Source: Bacteroidaceae bacterium
GTDB lineage: Bacteria; Bacteroidota; Bacteroidia; Bacteroidales; Bacteroidaceae
DNA: 64,000 nucleotides
Direction of reading: 5' to 3'
NCBI GenBank assembly: GCA_017529865.1
Contig: JAFXNA010000024.1
Span: 87,101-151,100, forward strand
Shown piece by piece: positions 61,901 through 64,000 of this stretch. Both the position numbers and the translations under genes were made by a program. Each line of letters opens with the position of its first letter. Within the stretch, counting starts at the first letter, position 1. The notes beneath the pieces are model-generated. The model did no database searches. It was not told where the DNA came from and saw only the letters and a list, made by a program, of their open reading frames with translations.

Positions 61901-62680
61901 GCTTATAACTACACTGGTTGGGAGACTGGTAAGTTCGTCGGTAACCTCATCGTTGTAGGTGGTCAGACAATCCTCCTCGACGACCAGCAGGATATCGCTA
62001 CTACAGCTAAGGACGATGTTAACGTAACATTCACAAGCCGCAACGTACTCCAGGATAACTGGAACGTAGTATGCTTGCCATTCGCAACAACCGTATCTGA
62101 CATCTCTGACGCATTCGGCTATGCAGCTGTTGACATCCTCAATGAGGAAGCAACTGACGGTGACATGCACTTCAAGGTTGTATCTTCAGGTACTATCGAT
62201 GCAGGTGTACCATTCATCGTTAAGCCTACAAGCGATAAGGCTGCAAACGCAAAGAGCAACTTCAACCAGATCACATTCTTCGGTGTTGACGTTAAGGCAT
62301 TCTCTGCTAACCCAACTCCAGTAGCTGACAATGCTGGTAACAAGTTCTGCGGAACCTTCATGAAGGAGACTCTGATTGCAGGTAATGGTGCAGATAAGTT
62401 CTGGTACATGTCTAAGGGTATGTGGAAGTCTGCTAAGAACTTCACTGACGCTAAGCCTGTGACGCTCGCAGCTTACCGTGCATACATCGAATTGGCATCA
62501 GCTGAGGCTCGTATCTTCGTTGAAGAGCCAGACGGCTCAATTACCGCTATCGATGCAATCGACTTCGCTAAGGCTGAGACAGGTGAAGGCTGGTACACCA
62601 TTAACGGTATGAAGCTTGACGCTGCTCCAACTCAGAAGGGTACTTACATCAAGGACGGTAAGAAGGTTCTCGTTAAGTAA
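55970..62680 (+). CDS. Giant secreted protein with MBG/YDG-like repeats
   Basis: A 2236-aa exported protein; the start at 55970 gives the signal peptide MKKSFLLLLLMTLLPLAGWAQ (the frame is open to 55892, but those residues are not signal-like). After a distinct N-terminal domain (about 25-260), roughly twenty Ig-like modules of 75-95 residues follow. Many open with Y-N-(G/E)-A-x-Q motifs (YNEAPQAIA, FNNADQKLL, YNGANQELV, YTGAPQKPTI, FDGTNQMPTY). Late modules look like YDG (VEKVYDGYYG) and MBG (IYGEADPDLKERLVVEG) domains. The last 220 residues (from about 2017) are a separate module with a paralogue at 63153, ending in GKKVLVK. Function is probably adhesion or surface structure. Confidence 0.88.
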   Translation: MKKSFLLLLLMTLLPLAGWAQDTYTQTAAWATGETTKEFSYTAIPAESDFPGLVNVRTTVSHPFSLYGGYYTGTEIEDFVCTSQGVGTVVPMASAAQYTYNIYGSVSSDTPIPASDLAAGGTYVLRLFVRYVSDVTATYVPYSYPNPAHWEWTVNQYATTTVNLPFTITNKPEVTVKVFGIEKVWDEPFVDPTIADFNADPMLRQVTGATTDWNDVKDYLEFKRVDNGTDVGSYVYTLAITGSHPSYTIHIDNAAAKLNITQATNVAGTVSLDGWTYGEDAKTPVATGFKYGNNLAEFTYSVDDVTYGDYATIVNGQAGTYYVKATVPETINYTEISATSTFTIEQRTLVEGTDFTAPTAKTNGIYNEAPQAIAVAGEFIGTYKDEIIAAGAKFLYPTAEALPTETNVGTYSFNWTISVPATSNFKYTAGPTTVNGAKINKADITATDVTAPVGKTGLKYILDTKQQLIETGAVVAEDNNTHAAKGTVFYSVDGGAWTDDLTKVVGEHVKADNGKYVVSWYIKGDANHNDYGSETTPADDKVEVAIAPVQFVLKADAVGATGLVFNNADQKLLTSSVQGGAANMPQGTTTWSLNGTALAAGSTYEDVKGKNAGTYHISYTVVPKEAKYANDYLPYTKEDLPVFIDQYTLYIGAKTLTGTVEQFFDLTTDPVTPKFTIFDFLKDGAFLSDVAGDKDAQKAILNQLIASTQTMDEIFAASKAGSATVINLQPVTVDPDVTPMNYKVDAATLLSENASLNITAIDAAIQDDPVKATPTYNGANQELVGTPAVGYKAEAGTGSVAIGKVVYSLTEAGPYTDDLTKIVGKDAKKYTVYYKVELSDEATSFDRFYEYTGGVKSIEVEILPKDLATATIDLGPVAPDNLVYNGADQKASVTVTATDMQGTENIITAEDFEETKVEYNSAEVEKLINAGTYTYTFTGKKNYFGTTTATITIAQKPFADGMFTLSKNVTYTGAPQKPTITAFDAVAGDAEKNALAETDYTFQIKDSNGNVVGIDAMKDADTYTFTFTATADGNYKNAEKPTTVDWTIGQKPLAKEMFTLSSYEEEFDGTNQMPTYTFADDDPISGALVAADFTVAKTVKVNDVAVAVTEMIDADTYTFTFKATADGNYSGEVTRTFEITQATATIVEPEFIYLTYNGEDQPLVTEGTTDAVAGTTEHPAGKVEYQVTDADDKELVAWTTDYDEIVQKNAGDYKVNYKITASAKNYTNPLVTGTANVTIKLAEISYELGNIQKTWDGAPFDQDQINSLFAINHGELFGVDKYEVPFYFTLDKEYKDAGQYEFTTEYKVVFKTKEGGFDKDYPVNYDVKVGGTGVITINKKDIVAGDYKAPEAATDLVYINNTPQNLIAEGYEVTTKYTWDGDTEGTPIGTIVFATAEDGEYSETVPQGTDADDYEVWYKVAGDKNHNDTEPAKITNTIAANASGFQLAFEDATWTYDGVEFYPEDANAYDGKTATEPGIATDPETDYDFTLTKDGEAFEGKLVDAGTYVFTYTGKGNYDGSSAEATIVITRKDIADADVTVALDEASAEYDAQDHKPGYKLTYKPEGKPALELVEAEGENANDFSVVAADEMKTGGVYTFEFTGNGNYTGKATAKFEITKRTVIAQAEDVEKVYDGYYGLAIADGKFVEVPITWGNLVPGEDEANIPVAGEGTFKTADPQMKDVGTYAIVVDPDKFESENYKVIKGSREAHLTIKAADLKVKFNASAPVTKIYGEADPDLKERLVVEGAVANEIETIKNNTVITRAEGETVGSYNVDLAANDNDVFKNYNVTLEGAKNIFVINKAKLIASLAPQTVTYTGVKAKLYDEGKTLPSDQLVVNGLLSVASLGINDYKDVVSNIVVNIPDDAINVGDYEITIASAEAENYEFEFLPATLTIEPLDISKATVTIPEQQVRVGDVAADAIKADGFTIEFDGFYADDAKAFKVAAAGRFVEDGKIKDAADHESGLVLVAANPTIAYNYTGWETGKFVGNLIVVGGQTILLDDQQDIATTAKDDVNVTFTSRNVLQDNWNVVCLPFATTVSDISDAFGYAAVDILNEEATDGDMHFKVVSSGTIDAGVPFIVKPTSDKAANAKSNFNQITFFGVDVKAFSANPTPVADNAGNKFCGTFMKETLIAGNGADKFWYMSKGMWKSAKNFTDAKPVTLAAYRAYIELASAEARIFVEEPDGSITAIDAIDFAKAETGEGWYTINGMKLDAAPTQKGTYIKDGKKVLVK

Positions 62681-62697
62681 TTCCCTTAATTAAATAT

Positions 62698-62773
62698 GAA
62701 GAGTCCGCTCACCTGAGTCTTGATCGTAACAAATGAACTCAAGTGACATATCGAGATAAGTGAGCGGCTCTTC
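62698..62773 (+). promoter_or_regulatory. Large stem-loop between the giant protein and the peptide gene
   Basis: GAAGAGTCCGCTCAC (62698-62712) pairs with GTGAGCGGCTCTTC (62760-62773) with a single bulge. The 47-nt interior has a further TGAGT/ACTCA pairing, giving a branched shape. A long T run is lacking, so it may be an attenuator or RNA-stability element rather than a full terminator. Confidence 0.65.
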
Positions 62774-62822
62774 ACTTTAAAAACCAGTTTTAGTATTAAC
62801 GCATTAAACACAAATTAAGGAA

Positions 62823-62969
62823 ATGAAAAAGATTGAATACATTGTACCGGAGATGGAGGTACTTGAAATGAACTATAACCATTCTCTACTGGTAATAAGC
62901 AGTGATACTGAACCAAAGTGGGACGACGAGCCTGCTGATCCAGACGATGAAGACGATCTGCCAGACTAA
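62823..62969 (+). CDS. 48-aa acidic peptide
   Basis: A short open frame: ATG at 62823, TAA at 62967-62969, with an AAGG Shine-Dalgarno-like site just upstream (62817-62820), which is rare in this genome. The peptide begins MKKIEYIVPEMEVLEMNYN, a pattern (short basic start, Y-x-x-P-E-x-x-V) I recall from many small Prevotella and Bacteroides ORFs of unknown role. It continues HSLLVISSDTEP and ends in an acidic tail in which 9 of the last 14 residues are Asp or Glu. There is no signal peptide or membrane segment. The leader-like N-terminus and distinct tail are compatible with a processed peptide, but no maturation enzyme is visible. Confidence 0.6.
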   Translation: MKKIEYIVPEMEVLEMNYNHSLLVISSDTEPKWDDEPADPDDEDDLPD

Positions 62970-63001
62970 TTCCGCAGAGAATACATTCCGTTAAAAAGCT
63001 T

Positions 63002-63041
63002 ACCGGAGATGCGCACTCCACAGGAGGGTAGCACCTCCGGT
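63002..63041 (+). other. Hairpin downstream of the peptide gene
   Basis: ACCGGAG (63002-63008) pairs with CTCCGGT (63035-63041), with an inner CTCC-aca-GGAG. No T tract. The 11-mer TACCGGAGATG at 63001-63011 also occurs inside the peptide gene at 62844-62854. Confidence 0.5.
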
Positions 63042-63081
63042 TCGCTGTTTAAAATTGGGTTAAGGCGGCCAGGATGCCGTG

Positions 63082-63112
63082 ATAACGTCATAACGTAATA
63101 ACGACATAACGA
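63082..63112. repeat. ATAACG repeat, left copy
   Basis: ATAACGTCATAACGTAATAA followed by CGACATAACGA: about four ATAACG units at 8-10 nt spacing. The reverse complement of the same pattern lies at 63974-64000, so the pair forms an inverted repeat around the gene at 63153-63965. Confidence 0.65.
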
Positions 63113-63152
63113 AGGGCCGCTAAATCGGAATAACGAAAAAAATCAATTCACA

Positions 63153-63965
63153 ATGAAAAAAACATTACTTACACTCTCGATGCTGTTGACCTGTATGCTC
63201 GGCACACAGGCACAGACACTGACGCTCAGCGACAATTATGACCAGGTTGAGAAGATTAATAAGGAAGCGGAAAAGGGCGGCACTAGGTTGGTACGCTTCT
63301 CCTCCTCGCGTCTCATTAACCAAGACAACTGGAACGTGCTGGTACTGCCGTTCGACGTGTCTCCTATCGTGATATCGAAAGCATTCGGCTATGCAGCCGT
63401 AGATGTGCTGGATGAAAGCAACAATGTTCCGAATACCATGCATTTCATAACGATTTCCAGTGGAACCATCGATGCCGGTACTCCGTTCCTCGTTCATCCG
63501 ACTTCCGATGAAGGCGCTCCAACGGACTTCCAGAATCAAGTCGTCTTTTCTGATGTGGTGATAAAGAAGGTAGAATCGCAGATGGTAACGACCGATAACA
63601 ACGGCAACCGTTTCATCGGCGTGTTCAGCCCCACTACTTTCTACGGAAAGGATTTCTGGTACATGTCGAAGGGCATGTGGAAGCGTGCCAGCAAATTCAC
63701 AGAAGAGAATCCTGTATCCCTGAAGCCATTCCGTGCATACATCGATATGAGCAACGCCAAGTCAAAGGCTGCAGAAGCACCTATGATCATCATCGACGAG
63801 CCGGACGGCACAACGACCGTGATCGATGCAGCGACCTTCAACAAGGGTGAGTTCAATAGCAATGCCGATAACGGATGGTACAACGTCACCGGCATGCGTC
63901 TTGTAGACGAACCGACAGAGAAGGGCGTGTATATCCACAACGCAAGGAAGGTCATTATCAAGTGA
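63153..63965 (+). CDS. Secreted protein, stand-alone paralogue of the giant protein's C-terminal module
   Basis: A 270-aa exported protein (signal peptide MKKTLLTLSMLLTCMLGTQAQ). From about residue 50 to the end it matches residues 2017-2236 of the giant upstream protein: DNWNVLVLPF against DNWNVVCLPF, AFGYAAVDVL against AFGYAAVDIL, SSGTIDAGTPFLVHPTSD against SSGTIDAGVPFIVKPTSD, FWYMSKGMWK in both, and EPDG before the tail. The C-terminus GVYIHNARKVIIK is the counterpart of GTYIKDGKKVLVK. Between signal peptide and module are only about 28 residues. It may cap, anchor or compete with the giant protein. No function is known. Confidence 0.85.
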   Translation: MKKTLLTLSMLLTCMLGTQAQTLTLSDNYDQVEKINKEAEKGGTRLVRFSSSRLINQDNWNVLVLPFDVSPIVISKAFGYAAVDVLDESNNVPNTMHFITISSGTIDAGTPFLVHPTSDEGAPTDFQNQVVFSDVVIKKVESQMVTTDNNGNRFIGVFSPTTFYGKDFWYMSKGMWKRASKFTEENPVSLKPFRAYIDMSNAKSKAAEAPMIIIDEPDGTTTVIDAATFNKGEFNSNADNGWYNVTGMRLVDEPTEKGVYIHNARKVIIK

Positions 63966-63973
63966 TGAGTGGC

Positions 63974-64000
63974 CTATGTCGTTATGACGTTATAACGTTA
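63974..64000. repeat. ATAACG repeat, right inverted copy (cut by the window edge)
   Basis: CTATGTCGTTATGACGTTATAACGTTA in parts: the reverse complement contains ATAACGTCATAACGACATA, matching the left copy apart from an 8-10 nt indel. It may continue past 64000. Confidence 0.6.

Overview
This window looks like chromosomal DNA of a Bacteroidales bacterium, most likely Prevotella or a close relative. The evidence is promoters of the Bacteroidota type (TTTG, 19-20 nt, TAnnTTTG, with few Shine-Dalgarno sites), a hybrid two-component system, DUF5686, DUF2851 and DUF4292 proteins, a glycine-lipid (glsB/glsA-like) gene pair, and Prevotella-style secreted proteins ending in a GKKVLVK-type tail. Genus is inferred from gene style; nothing was searched.

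Layout. 1-4.2 kb: end of uppS, then bamA and two tandem Skp/OmpH chaperones (outer-membrane biogenesis). 4.2-12 kb: a DKNYY-repeat lipoprotein, HIT protein, greA, recO, tRNA-Glu, rpsT, gyrB, DUF2851 protein. 12-18 kb: dapB, lepB, and purL facing them. 18.2-20.9 kb: an accessory patch in which a RhuM-family gene sits between two copies of an 82-bp identical terminator-promoter repeat, next to an unknown membrane-anchored protein and 0.8 kb of repeat-rich DNA. 20.8-22.1 kb: a peroxide-stress cluster (glutathione peroxidase, OhrR-type MarR regulator, 61-aa Cys protein). 22.2-29.5 kb: tyrS-gpmI, a DUF5686 protein, an acyl-CoA synthetase-like enzyme. 29.6-34.4 kb: two overlapping glycosyltransferases, tRNA-Asn and tRNA-Leu, glyS and an FKBP lipoprotein. 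35.3-43.5 kb: dut, TPR protein, DUF4292 lipoprotein and EnvC-like protein in one tight operon, then dgt and the glycine-lipid pair. 43.7-51.6 kb: a 1147-aa surface protein divergent from a hybrid two-component regulator. 51.6-54.1 kb: cysS, a small membrane protein and a Gln/Gly-rich secreted protein.

54.3-64 kb is the most unusual part. A lone tyrosine recombinase has a 22-bp repeat array with internal dyads just upstream of its promoter. It is followed by a 2236-aa secreted protein built of MBG/YDG-like modules, a 48-aa acidic peptide gene, and a secreted protein that is a free-standing paralogue of the giant protein's C-terminal module. Structured intergenic DNA and an inverted TAACG-repeat pair accompany these genes. 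I see no known system that matches this combination.

Intergenic repeats run through the window: G/C-rich palindromes, two of which lie inside signal-peptide codons; a nested-hairpin element in two copies; and a shared motif set at 4.3-4.5 kb and 20.2-20.6 kb. No CRISPR array, prophage, IS transposase or rRNA operon was seen.
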